A stretch of 64,000 nt of DNA from JAMBLL01 sp964460075 (GTDB taxonomy: Bacteria > Actinomycetota > Acidimicrobiia > Spongiisociales > UBA5794). The stretch covers positions 33,688 through 97,687 of the forward strand of contig CAYWPC010000006.1 in assembly GCA_964460075.1 (NCBI GenBank). The letters are read 5' to 3'. Below are positions 24,878 through 33,232 of this stretch, piece by piece (the stretch's first letter is position 1; every line of letters starts with the position of its first letter). Under the pieces are notes generated by a model, which had not been told where the DNA came from, made no database searches, and worked only from the letters and a program-made list of their open reading frames with translations. Made by a program: the position numbers and the translations under genes.

Positions 24878-25711
24878 ATGGATGATGTAGACGGTAGGGT
24901 CGCTGTGGTTACGGGTGCTGCTGGGGGGATCGGGCTAGGAATGGCTCACGCTTTTGCTGACGCGGGGATGAGCCTCGTGCTCGCTGACATCGACGAAGAG
25001 AGGCTCACGGATGCTGTGAACAGCGTTCAAGCGACCGGAGCCACAGTCATAGGGGTACCGACCGATGTAGCTGATCGGGCAGCTGTCGATTCGTTGGCGG
25101 CCGCGACGCTTGAACGATTCGGGGCAGCACATTTGATCTGCAACAACGCAGGCTTGCCGCTGCCGAGATCCTTGACACAGGTCACGCCCGACGATTGGGA
25201 GCGAGGGCTAGGTGTCAACTTGTTCGGCGTGGTCAACGGAATCCAGGCCTTTATGCCGATCCTCGAGCAGCAAGGTGTGGGACACATCAATGCAACGTCG
25301 TCGATGAGCGGCCTCGTAGGGATTCCGCCCGTCGTCGTGTACAGCGTCGCAAAATTCGGTGTTATCGCTGTGATGGAGACACTCGCTCGGGAGCTACGTC
25401 AGAGCCACTCACCGATCGAGGTGTCAGTGTTCTGTCCCGGCGAGGTCGCCACGCACGCGATCGACAACGCCATGCACAATGCGTGCGTGTCAGGGCTTGT
25501 GCCTTCGCCAGAAGAGCTAGAAGCGGTCAAAGCTGCGCAAGCAGATCTTCTGAGATCTGGTATTAGCCCTGAAGTTGCCGGCCAGATTGTGCTCGACGGT
25601 GTGAGGCAGGGGCGTTTCTGGATTTTCAGCCACCCGCAATGGGTCGAAGGACCGGTCCGGTCGCGCTTCGAGGCCATGGCGGGGGACGGAAGTCTGCCCA
25701 ATCTGTTCTAG
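24878..25711 (+). CDS. Short-chain dehydrogenase/reductase (SDR)
   Basis: 277 residues. Rossmann fold with cofactor loop VTGAAGGIG, NNAG, catalytic Ser in NATSSMSG and YSVAK (Tyr and Lys). The D-I-D after the second strand (LVLADIDEERL) suggests NAD preference. ATG at 24878 has AGGAGG six bases upstream; earlier in-frame codons lack one. Substrate unknown. It is convergent with the lyase/kinase pair and may or may not share a pathway with it. Confidence 0.88.
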   Translation: MDDVDGRVAVVTGAAGGIGLGMAHAFADAGMSLVLADIDEERLTDAVNSVQATGATVIGVPTDVADRAAVDSLAAATLERFGAAHLICNNAGLPLPRSLTQVTPDDWERGLGVNLFGVVNGIQAFMPILEQQGVGHINATSSMSGLVGIPPVVVYSVAKFGVIAVMETLARELRQSHSPIEVSVFCPGEVATHAIDNAMHNACVSGLVPSPEELEAVKAAQADLLRSGISPEVAGQIVLDGVRQGRFWIFSHPQWVEGPVRSRFEAMAGDGSLPNLF

Positions 25712-25732
25712 CGACCACAGCGGACGAGCGGT

Positions 25733-27244
25733 TTAGTCGTCTTCGAGTTCGTAGATTCTGTCGATGTAGCGGGTGATCAGTTCCTTCACAGCGGTGCGCG
25801 ACGGGAAGGTCGCCGCCATCCCGTACATCGGTGCAGCACCGGTCACGGCCTCACCGCCAGCCGCTCGAGCCTGTGTAACTGCATCGGTGAGATCAGCGAG
25901 GAATCGATCGGCAACACCCGGCTTCGTGTGGCGCAGGGTCACAGCGATGTGCACGGCAGGCGGGTGGTGCAGCCCGTTGAGACTCCACCCCCGCTCGGCC
26001 ATCCTCGCCATGACCTCATAGACGTCTACGTCATCCGATCCAAAGGCGATGACCCACAGCGGATCGCCGAGTACGTGCAACCCTTCGATGTCCCCGATAC
26101 CGTCTCTGATCTGGGCACCGGTCGTGAGGATTGCCTCCGTTGCACGCAGATAGCCGTCTTCTCCCATTGAAACCAGGGCGGCCCAGGCGGCAGCGAGAAG
26201 GCCTCCTGGGCGGCTTCCCGCAAGCGTCGGGGAGTAGTAGAGCCCGCCAGGCCATTCGGTAGCAACATGAAACTGGTTCCTGCGAAGGTCCCTTCCGCGG
26301 TACAGGACAACAGAAGTCCCTTTGGCCGCATATCCGTACTTGTGTGTGTCGGCAGACATCGAAGTGACACCTGGCAGTCGGAAATCGAACGGGGCGATGT
26401 CATAGCCGAGCCGTTCAGCCCACGGCAGCACGAAGCCGCCAAGGCACGCGTCCGTGTGAAATGCAACGCCGCGCTCTCGGGCCATATCGGAGAGTTCAGC
26501 AATGGGGTCGATGACACCGTGTGGGAAGCCAGGTGAGGAACCGGCTACGACAATGGTTCGCCTCGTCATCGCCCTTGCCATCGCATCGACGTCGGCACGA
26601 AAATCTCCTCCGACGGGGACACGCACCTGATCGTATCCGAAATACGCAGCTGCCTTGTCGAAGGCAACGTGGGCTGAGTCTGGCAGCACCATCTGAGGCT
26701 TCGAGACGTGAGCGCGGTCCCGATACGCCTTCATTGCCATGATGATCGACTCGGTACCCCCCGATGTCACTGTGCCTACGATCTCGTCCCCAGCTTGGGC
26801 GGCGACCCGTGCGCCGAGCATCCCGGCTGTCATGGCAACGACCTCCGCCTCGAACTTCATTCCAGACGGCCACACATCGAGGTGGAGTGGATTCGACTGA
26901 GACTGGAGCGCATAGACCCTATTGAGGAAATCGATGTGTTCGCCGTCGCCGTGATAGACAGCTCCAGAGGCGTAGCCGTCGTTCCAGTCGCCCCTTTCTG
27001 CCTCAGCAAGGGCTGAGACGTTGGCGATGATCTCGTCTCGTGGACGGCCGGTCGCCGGCAGCCGCGAATACACGGGGACGTCGACCTCAGGCCGCACGAC
27101 AGGCGTGGCGTCGAGCATCGTTTCATACTCGGCTTCGAGCATCGCGCGAATCTTCGGGACCCTCCCTGCACCGCCTATGAGGGCTGAGGCGACACGACGC
27201 GGGAGTTTGTCTATGACTTTCTTGGCTCGCTCGCTGATGCTCAT
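25733..27244 (-). CDS. Sphingosine-1-phosphate lyase-like PLP-dependent enzyme
   Basis: 503 residues. Type II PLP decarboxylase fold. Marks: VYHGDGEHIDFLNRVYAL, NPLHLDVWPSGMKFEAEV, GTVTSGGTESIIMAMKAYRD, HTDACLGGF, and the PLP lysine K302 in SMSADTHKYGYAAKG. These segments match eukaryotic and bacterial S1P lyases (DPL1 type) more than glutamate decarboxylases. Such enzymes cleave phosphorylated 2-amino-3-hydroxy compounds to an aldehyde and a phosphoamine. No sphingolipid genes are nearby. ATG is seven bases after the kinase stop, so the two form an operon. Confidence 0.85.
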   Translation of the reverse strand: MSISERAKKVIDKLPRRVASALIGGAGRVPKIRAMLEAEYETMLDATPVVRPEVDVPVYSRLPATGRPRDEIIANVSALAEAERGDWNDGYASGAVYHGDGEHIDFLNRVYALQSQSNPLHLDVWPSGMKFEAEVVAMTAGMLGARVAAQAGDEIVGTVTSGGTESIIMAMKAYRDRAHVSKPQMVLPDSAHVAFDKAAAYFGYDQVRVPVGGDFRADVDAMARAMTRRTIVVAGSSPGFPHGVIDPIAELSDMARERGVAFHTDACLGGFVLPWAERLGYDIAPFDFRLPGVTSMSADTHKYGYAAKGTSVVLYRGRDLRRNQFHVATEWPGGLYYSPTLAGSRPGGLLAAAWAALVSMGEDGYLRATEAILTTGAQIRDGIGDIEGLHVLGDPLWVIAFGSDDVDVYEVMARMAERGWSLNGLHHPPAVHIAVTLRHTKPGVADRFLADLTDAVTQARAAGGEAVTGAAPMYGMAATFPSRTAVKELITRYIDRIYELEDD

Positions 27245-27251
27245 CTGTCTC

Positions 27252-28805
27252 TCATGTGTTGATGCGGCGGTAGATGCCGCGGTTGGCCTTGTGGATCCTG
27301 CGGAATGTGTCGTATCGGCTGTCGTACACGTCTCGATTCGCCGGATTCGGTGAGCGCGAGGCGGCGGTGGGAGCGGTCTCATCGATGTCCTCCCAGGTGA
27401 TGTGGCCGAGCGCAGCGTGCGCCAGCATTCCCGCACCCCGCACATTCACCCAGAGCGGCTCGCCGCGTTGGAGGATCGTACGCCCGAGTACATCGGCGTG
27501 GATCTGGGCCCATAGGTCCGACTGGGCGCCACCACCAACCATCGAGATCGGATCCAGGCGTCGCTTCGTGAACCGCTCGACTGTCTCGAGCAGCCAGCGT
27601 GTGTTGAACGCGACGCCCTCGAATACGGCACGGATCATCGCGTCGCGGCCCGTGTCGAGAGACTGATTGAAGAACCCGCCTCGCAGGCTCGCATCCTCGA
27701 TGGGTGTGCGTTCGCCGTAGAGCCACGGCGTGAAGATGACACCGTTGGATCCAGGAGGAACGCCCGCAGCAGCCAGATTGAGATCCGCGTACACCGATTC
27801 GTCTCTGCGACGGTCGGGGTAGAGGATCGACGCGAACCAGTCGATCGCTTTCCCCGCGGTCTCCTGCTCGTTGGCGACGAACCATCGGCCAGGCACGGCA
27901 GCTGGGAGGGAAGCTACCGAATGCAGCAGGTCGGTTTTCTTGTAGGGCACGTGGCAGGTCAGCCACGACGACGTGCCGATGTAGAGATGCGCTGCATAGT
28001 CCGCAACGGTTCCTGCTCCAATGGCTGCAGATGAAACGTCGGGTGTTCCCGCAATGACCGGTGTGCCAGGCGTGAGGCCCAACGCATCGGCTGCTGTCTT
28101 CGTGAGGCCACCGATCACTTCGGTTGCGTGGGCCAACTCGGGGAGTCGGTCGCGGCTCAGGTCCGCATAGCCGAGGAGCGTGTCGTCGTAGGTTACGGAG
28201 TCGGGATCTCGGTTGTTGGTGACCCAGTGCAGGGCGATCGAGTCGTACGAGGCGACCGCTCTGCCGGTAAGGCGGAGGTTCAGATAGTCCTTCGGTTCGA
28301 GGAACTTGTCAGCAGCGAGGTAGATGTCGGGTCGTTCGTGTCGCAGGAAGAGAATGTGAGCGATTGGGTCCTTGCCAGAGCCCGATGGTGCGCCACCGGT
28401 CGTGTGTATCCATCGACGAATCCGGAGTGGACCGAAGCCCTCGACTCTGAGAGGTCCAGCCGCTGTGAGACCGTCTAGATACGGCGCACCACGGGAATCC
28501 ATCCAGATGACCGCATTGCCGATCGGTTCTCCGTGCCGATCGACGGCTACGGTGCCTGACCACTGCGACGTGACTGACACCGAGGAAATCTCGATGTGAG
28601 TCGATGAGGCGATCGTTCGCCGTGTCGCCGCTACGATCGCATCCCACCAGGCGTGTGGGTCCTGTTCCGCTCCGCCGTGGCCGTCGAGGAGGAGGTCGAC
28701 GGATTCGGTAGCCCCTCCAAGGATCTCGCCACGATCCGATACGATTGCCACTTTCGGCCCAGATGTGCCGAGGTCGATAGCGAGGACGTGCGTCGGAGGT
28801 TCCAC
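27252..28805 (-). CDS. FGGY-family carbohydrate kinase (xylulokinase-like)
   Basis: 517 residues from GTG 28805. N-terminal ATPase fold VLAIDLGTSGPKVAIV, substrate region IWMDSRGAPYL, middle PVIAGTPDVSSAAIGAG, and FGGY signature-like GVAFNTRWLLETVERF with MVGGGAQSDLWAQI. It phosphorylates a sugar or polyol, not identifiable here. A TATCGT hexamer (complement 28812-28817) ends six bases before the GTG, supporting this start as a leaderless one and arguing against the longer upstream frame. Transcribed together with the S1P-lyase-like gene. Confidence 0.87.
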   Translation of the reverse strand: MEPPTHVLAIDLGTSGPKVAIVSDRGEILGGATESVDLLLDGHGGAEQDPHAWWDAIVAATRRTIASSTHIEISSVSVTSQWSGTVAVDRHGEPIGNAVIWMDSRGAPYLDGLTAAGPLRVEGFGPLRIRRWIHTTGGAPSGSGKDPIAHILFLRHERPDIYLAADKFLEPKDYLNLRLTGRAVASYDSIALHWVTNNRDPDSVTYDDTLLGYADLSRDRLPELAHATEVIGGLTKTAADALGLTPGTPVIAGTPDVSSAAIGAGTVADYAAHLYIGTSSWLTCHVPYKKTDLLHSVASLPAAVPGRWFVANEQETAGKAIDWFASILYPDRRRDESVYADLNLAAAGVPPGSNGVIFTPWLYGERTPIEDASLRGGFFNQSLDTGRDAMIRAVFEGVAFNTRWLLETVERFTKRRLDPISMVGGGAQSDLWAQIHADVLGRTILQRGEPLWVNVRGAGMLAHAALGHITWEDIDETAPTAASRSPNPANRDVYDSRYDTFRRIHKANRGIYRRINT

Positions 28806-28811
28806 GACGAC

Positions 28812-28817
28812 ACGATA
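28812..28817 (-). promoter_or_regulatory. Candidate -10 (TATCGT), leaderless kinase-lyase operon
   Basis: On the minus strand TATCGT is followed by six bases and the GTG start of the FGGY kinase; no Shine-Dalgarno. Confidence 0.4.
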
Positions 28818-28911
28818 CCTGGGTCCCCGCAGGTCGACCTTCCCAAACGCAAGATGAACACCGGTGACCCGATCGCAGCTGCGCTGGTGCAATGTTGCAG
28901 TCAAGCACCGG

Positions 28912-31356
28912 CTAGGGGGACCACCAGAGGCCAACGCCGAGGGTTATCGCGGTGATCAATACGCCAATGACTGTCCAGAAGTACACGGTGTGGCCATCGA
29001 TACGGATAGAGAGCAGGTTCGCGCCGCTGGTCGTGTACGCAGCGTCTCGTCCAACCTCTCGCGTGTTGCTCGAACCCTGTCTGTGACTGTCTTGTGTGAT
29101 GGACTCGTATCGGGTGTTGAGCGACTCTCGTCGTATGAGTTGGCCGCCGAACGAGTTGGCCAGAACTGCGGTGACAGACGAGATCATGGCGATCATCGCC
29201 CACACCGGGCTGATGAGCCCTGTGACTGCTGCGAAAACTCCGATGCCGTTGAAGCTGAACGCGAGTACGAGGTTCTGCTTAGTTTTGCGGTACGAGGAGA
29301 TACCGATCTCATGGGCATCCATCACGGATCCAAGCCGGTCGCTCATGATGACGATGTCGGCGGATTCGATAGCGATGTCCGTACCGGCACCGATAGCGAC
29401 ACCGATGTCGGCCTGGGTGAGCGCCGGGGCGTCGTTGATACCGTCGCCGACCATCATGACGCGTGAACCGTGGCGTTGCAGCCTCCGGATCTCAGCGGCT
29501 TTCTCGTCGGGGAGTACCTCAGCGAGCACATCGCCGATCCCCACCATCGCGGCGATCGTGTGTGCGGTGCGTGGGTTGTCGCCGGTGACCATCACAGGGA
29601 CGATGCCTGCGGACTTGATCCGTGCAATGGCTGCTGCCGCGTCGTCTTTGACGGTGTCGGCAATTCCGATGAGCCCAACGAGGATTCCGTCGCGGGACAC
29701 TGCAATGACAGTTTCGCCCTGCTCTTCGAGCTTTCGCCTGTTGGTGTCGAGTGGCGACAGGTCGATGCCCTGTTCGACCAACCAATTCGGTTTGCCGACG
29801 AGCACGCGGGCCCCGTCGAGATTGGCCTCGACCCCGCGTCCCGTGTGCGACTCGAACGTGCCGGCTTCGACGAGGGACAGCTTTCGTGACTCGGCTGCGT
29901 CTTCCACCGCACGGGCGAGGGGATGCTCGCTGTTCATCTCGGCTGCGGCTGCAACAGCAAGCAGAACATCGGCCGACACGTCGCCGGTTGTGACTACCGT
30001 CTGGACGGTCGGCTCGCCCCTGGTGATCGTGCCGGTCTTGTCGAACACCACAGTGGTGACGTCCCCCATGACCTGGAACGCCTCGCCTGAGCGCATCAAG
30101 ATCCCCCGCTGGGCGGCTTCGCCCCCACCTCGGATAGTGGCCAACGGTGTTGCCATGCCCAACGCACACGGGTACCCCATGACGAGTGTTGCGAGTCCTG
30201 CTAGGAGCGCACGGTTCCAATTCGGACCGTCCCCGAGAAGTGTCGGCGCAATGGTCCACAGCAGAAATCCGCTGGCGGCGAAGACGAGCACGGTGGGCGC
30301 GAAGTAGCGAAGCACGACATCGACGACCTGGAGCACGCCGGGCCTGAGGCTTCGAGCTTCATCGATCGACCGGGCGATTTGGGACAGAAATGCGTCGTCG
30401 CCGATGCGGGTCACCTCGACGACTAGCGTGCCGGTCTGGTTGATCGACCCTCCGATCACGTCGTCACCGGACACCTTCTCTGCAGGGATCGACTCGCCGG
30501 TCACGAGCGCCTCATTCACCGCAGACACACCATCGACGACAGTTCCGTCCACCGGGATCGACTCGCCCGGCCGGATACGGACCAGGTCTCCTGAAAGGAC
30601 ATCGTCGATCGGTGTGTCGACCTCCTTGCCATCGCGCACCACGCGGGCCGTGTCCGGGCGTAGATCCATCAGCCGTCGCACGGCCTGGGACGACCGGGTA
30701 CGCACAACGAGCGACGAATAGTGGGACAAGATGTGATAGGTGGTCACGAGGGTTGCTGCCGCGAAGAAGTCACCGACGGGAAAGTTGTCCAAGACGAACA
30801 AGCCGAGGAAGCCTCCGGCAATCCCTGCGAACGCCGCAGACTCCAACAGCACATGCTGATTGAGTATGCCTCGCCGCAGTGACGCCCATGCCATCTTCTT
30901 GATGAACCAGCCGGTGAGGAACATCGTGTTCAACGCGAATGCCAACAACAGCCACGGCATCAGGGGGACAGCAACGATGTCGAGCCACTGCCCGACGAGC
31001 ATCAGGAGCAGGCTCGCCACTGTGAGGCTGCCTGCAACGACGAGCCGGCCTCGTTCCCGTCGAAGCTCCGCCGCGTCGTCGTCGAAGCTCCGCAGTTTCT
31101 CAGGATCTCTGTAGGTGTAGCCCATTTCCTCGAGGGTCCGTCGCAGCTTCTCCGGCGTCACCTTGGATGGGTCATACCTGACCAGGCCCTCCTCGTGGGC
31201 AAGCGACACACCCACCTCGTGCACTCCGTCGATTCGTCCGTAGGCCTTGTCGATCGTCGATGTACAGAACGAGCAGGACATGCCACCAATTTTCATCCGG
31301 AACGTAGCTTGACCCGCTTGAGCAGTCGCATTCGCTGCTGCATTGTCGCTCGCCAT
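28912..31356 (-). CDS. Heavy-metal P1B-type ATPase (copper-type), YPC variant
   Basis: 814 residues. N-terminal HMA domain with GGMSCSFC (C28, C31), about eight membrane helices, actuator VTGESIP, phosphorylation site D439-KTGT, the SEHPLA motif and MVGDGINDAPAL hinge. The transmembrane metal motif is Y395-P-C397 (GYPCALG) where copper and zinc exporters normally have CPC. A Ser/Arg-rich linker and a last hydrophobic helix extend the C-terminus. It would pump metal out of the cytosol. Last gene of the operon, 18 bases after the second HMA protein; start preceded by AGAAGGA. Confidence 0.92.
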   Translation of the reverse strand: MASDNAAANATAQAGQATFRMKIGGMSCSFCTSTIDKAYGRIDGVHEVGVSLAHEEGLVRYDPSKVTPEKLRRTLEEMGYTYRDPEKLRSFDDDAAELRRERGRLVVAGSLTVASLLLMLVGQWLDIVAVPLMPWLLLAFALNTMFLTGWFIKKMAWASLRRGILNQHVLLESAAFAGIAGGFLGLFVLDNFPVGDFFAAATLVTTYHILSHYSSLVVRTRSSQAVRRLMDLRPDTARVVRDGKEVDTPIDDVLSGDLVRIRPGESIPVDGTVVDGVSAVNEALVTGESIPAEKVSGDDVIGGSINQTGTLVVEVTRIGDDAFLSQIARSIDEARSLRPGVLQVVDVVLRYFAPTVLVFAASGFLLWTIAPTLLGDGPNWNRALLAGLATLVMGYPCALGMATPLATIRGGGEAAQRGILMRSGEAFQVMGDVTTVVFDKTGTITRGEPTVQTVVTTGDVSADVLLAVAAAAEMNSEHPLARAVEDAAESRKLSLVEAGTFESHTGRGVEANLDGARVLVGKPNWLVEQGIDLSPLDTNRRKLEEQGETVIAVSRDGILVGLIGIADTVKDDAAAAIARIKSAGIVPVMVTGDNPRTAHTIAAMVGIGDVLAEVLPDEKAAEIRRLQRHGSRVMMVGDGINDAPALTQADIGVAIGAGTDIAIESADIVIMSDRLGSVMDAHEIGISSYRKTKQNLVLAFSFNGIGVFAAVTGLISPVWAMIAMISSVTAVLANSFGGQLIRRESLNTRYESITQDSHRQGSSNTREVGRDAAYTTSGANLLSIRIDGHTVYFWTVIGVLITAITLGVGLWWSP

Positions 31357-31374
31357 ATCAGGTCCTTCTCCCGC

Positions 31375-31590
31375 TCACTCGGCTTCAAATCCTGAGGCCG
31401 CTATGCGGTCGCGGATGTCTTGCTCTGAAACGCGGTCCGTGTCGAAACGAACCTCCACCCTGCCGTTCTCGAAACTGGCACCGACACGGATTACCCCTTC
31501 GAGGTTGCCGAGCGCCGTTGAGAGATTGTCCGCGCACCCGCTGCAGTGGAATCCCCGAACGGTGAAAGTCTCTGATGTTGCAGTAGTCAT
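31375..31590 (-). CDS. HMA-domain metallochaperone-like protein
   Basis: 71 residues, one ferredoxin-like HMA domain. The metal site is GFHCSGC (C16, C19) rather than the usual GMTCxxC. It likely hands metal to the ATPase encoded downstream. Between MerR and the ATPase in the same orientation. Confidence 0.85.
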   Translation of the reverse strand: MTTATSETFTVRGFHCSGCADNLSTALGNLEGVIRVGASFENGRVEVRFDTDRVSEQDIRDRIAASGFEAE

Positions 31591-31640
31591 TTCGTCATCA
31601 CCTCCAGATCAATGGACCGGGTTTCGCGTAGCTGTCGGCA

Positions 31641-32051
31641 TCAATGCGTCGCTCCGACACGCTGGAGAATGTGACACACGCAAGGATCTTCCGATCCGGT
31701 GTCCGGTATTGTGCTGGCGACCGCCTGAAGGTGGCTCAGCTCCTCTGACAGCGCAATCAACTGGCTAATACGCTCCTTGACAGCTTCTACCTGTCGATCA
31801 AGCACACCGCGGACATATCCGCACGGCGCCTCGCCCTGATCCCTGAGGTTCAAGATCTGGCGGATATCGTCCAATCCGACACCGAGCGACCTTGCCAGGG
31901 ACACAAATCGCAACCGTTCGACGTCGGCCTCAGAGTAGGTGCGGTAACCCGACTCGGTTCGTCGCGGCTCGGGCAGCACGCCAACCGACTCGTAGTATCG
32001 AATGGTTGGTGGGTCGACGCCGACGGCGGCGCCCGCTTCGCCAATCCTCAT
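31641..32051 (-). CDS. MerR-family metal-responsive regulator
   Basis: 136 residues. Winged helix MRIGEAGAAVGVDPPTIRYY, then a dimer helix and C-terminal metal site. C77 occupies the position that is Ser in monovalent-metal sensors such as CueR and Cys in divalent-metal sensors (ZntR, CadR, MerR); further cysteines are C124 and C126 (DPCVCH). It should activate the operon by distorting the 19-bp-spaced promoter at 32307-32337. ATG overlaps the first HMA gene stop (ATGA). Confidence 0.9.
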   Translation of the reverse strand: MRIGEAGAAVGVDPPTIRYYESVGVLPEPRRTESGYRTYSEADVERLRFVSLARSLGVGLDDIRQILNLRDQGEAPCGYVRGVLDRQVEAVKERISQLIALSEELSHLQAVASTIPDTGSEDPCVCHILQRVGATH

Positions 32052-32260
32052 CCTGTCACCACCTCATAGCCGAGGTCTTCGATCGCTCCACGCACCGAAT
32101 TCATGTCAGTGACAGCCACATCCAGAGACAAGGAAACCGTTCCTTCCAAGTGGTCGGCCGATGCGTGGCTGACCCCCGACAGCCCACCGAGGGCGGTCGT
32201 GACCCGTCGCTCGCAACCGTCACACGTCATGCCGTTTACGGTGAACACCTGCTGCGCCAT
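32048..32260 (-). CDS. copZ: HMA-domain copper-chaperone-like protein
   Basis: 70 residues, a single HMA domain with the standard metal motif NGMTCDGC (C13, C16) and the C-terminal GAIEDLGYEV. ATG at 32260 is preceded by GAGGAG; an upstream in-frame start would add 17 non-conserved residues. First gene behind the MerR-type operator. It probably buffers or delivers copper, but given the Cys77-type regulator other metals are possible. Confidence 0.85.
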   Translation of the reverse strand: MAQQVFTVNGMTCDGCERRVTTALGGLSGVSHASADHLEGTVSLSLDVAVTDMNSVRGAIEDLGYEVVTG

Positions 32261-32306
32261 GGTCGCTCCTCGATCAGAAAGTCCTGCGGTCTTAGCCAAC
32301 TCGTCG

Positions 32307-32337
32307 AACATACACCTTCAAGCAACTTGAAGGTCAA
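32307..32337 (-). promoter_or_regulatory. MerR-family operator-promoter of the metal operon
   Basis: Perfect inverted repeat with 9-bp arms ACCTTCAAG and CTTGAAGGT around CAA (32314-32334). On the minus strand it lies between TTGACC (32337-32332) and TATGTT (32312-32307) with a 19-bp spacer. The overlong spacer with a dyad in it is the hallmark of MerR-activated promoters, and the arms closely resemble CueR/HmrR sites. Confidence 0.9.
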
Positions 32338-32639
32338 CACCATTCCCGAAGATTCGCGGCTCGATGCGATACCCAAGGCACGTCCGTCTTCCGATGGCAG
32401 ACCACACCGTCGAAATCGGATACAGAGACGGTTGCGGCCTCGTGGCGATTAGGTCTTGCCAGCCCGTGGCTCTACCGCATGCCTCAGTGACAGCTACATC
32501 TTCGAGTCAGGTGGTGGCATGATCGGACCCGGCGGCGCTTGGCGCGTGCCGAACTCGTCGGATGACCGGAATGCGGCATCCAATGCCGGAAGTTTGATCA
32601 CTGGCGTCGATAGGCGGCGTGTACTGCGCAACGCGCTCC
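32338..32639. other. Spacer between metal operon and apt
   Basis: About 300 bases between divergent units. No gene, RNA or repeat that I can support. Confidence 0.3.
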
Positions 32640-32645
32640 TAGCCT
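32640..32645 (+). promoter_or_regulatory. Candidate -10 (TAGCCT), leaderless apt start
   Basis: TAGCCT ends seven bases before the apt ATG; no Shine-Dalgarno. Confidence 0.4.
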
Positions 32646-32652
32646 CGGCACC

Positions 32653-33165
32653 ATGGTCGAACTCTACGACTTCATCACCGACGTCCCCGACTTCCCAGAG
32701 CCGGGCATCATATTCAAAGACATCACGCCACTGCTTGCGGACCCAGCGGCCTTCCTGCAGGCCGTCGACGAGATGGCAGACCCGTTCAACGCCTCCAGTG
32801 TCGACATCGTTGTCGGTATTGAGTCTCGCGGTTTTCTCCTCGCCGGATCAATAGCCGAGCGCATCGGATCTGGTGTAGGGCTTGTTCGCAAACCGGGCAA
32901 GCTGCCGAGAAAGACCGTTTCGGTGACCTATGAACTCGAATACGGTACAGACTCGCTCGAGATCCACGAAGATGCCTTTCCAAACGGAGCTCGCGTCCTG
33001 ATCGTCGATGACGTGCTAGCAACCGGTGGAACGCTGGCTGCGACGAGCGATCTCATCGCGAAGGCAGGAGGCGTTGTCGTCGGAGCGACAATGCTCATAG
33101 AGCTCACCTTTCTCGATGGCCGCTCAAGGTTCGACGGCCCCCTCCACGCCGTGTTGGCTTACTGA
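32653..33165 (+). CDS. apt: Adenine phosphoribosyltransferase
   Basis: 170 residues. Salvages adenine to AMP with PRPP. Signature: DFPEPGIIFKDITPLL at the N-terminus, GIESRGFLLA, VRKPGKLPRKT and the PRPP loop VLIVDDVLATGGT. Normal length for the family. Confidence 0.95.
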   Translation: MVELYDFITDVPDFPEPGIIFKDITPLLADPAAFLQAVDEMADPFNASSVDIVVGIESRGFLLAGSIAERIGSGVGLVRKPGKLPRKTVSVTYELEYGTDSLEIHEDAFPNGARVLIVDDVLATGGTLAATSDLIAKAGGVVVGATMLIELTFLDGRSRFDGPLHAVLAY

Positions 33166-33220
33166 TCCAGTTTTCGGCGAGGCGACGCACGCCATAACCT
33201 CGGCGAAGACGCCTCGAGGG

Positions 33221-33226
33221 TACGAT
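33221..33226 (+). promoter_or_regulatory. Candidate -10 (TACGAT), leaderless proA-like start
   Basis: TACGAT ends six bases before the ATG at 33233; the nearest purine-rich motif is too far to serve as a ribosome-binding site. Confidence 0.45.
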
Positions 33227-33232
33227 TCGGGC

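Noticed and set aside
29096..30307. 403-residue frame opposite the P-type ATPase
   Set aside because: Low-complexity Ser/Pro/Arg composition typical of antisense shadows in high-GC genes.
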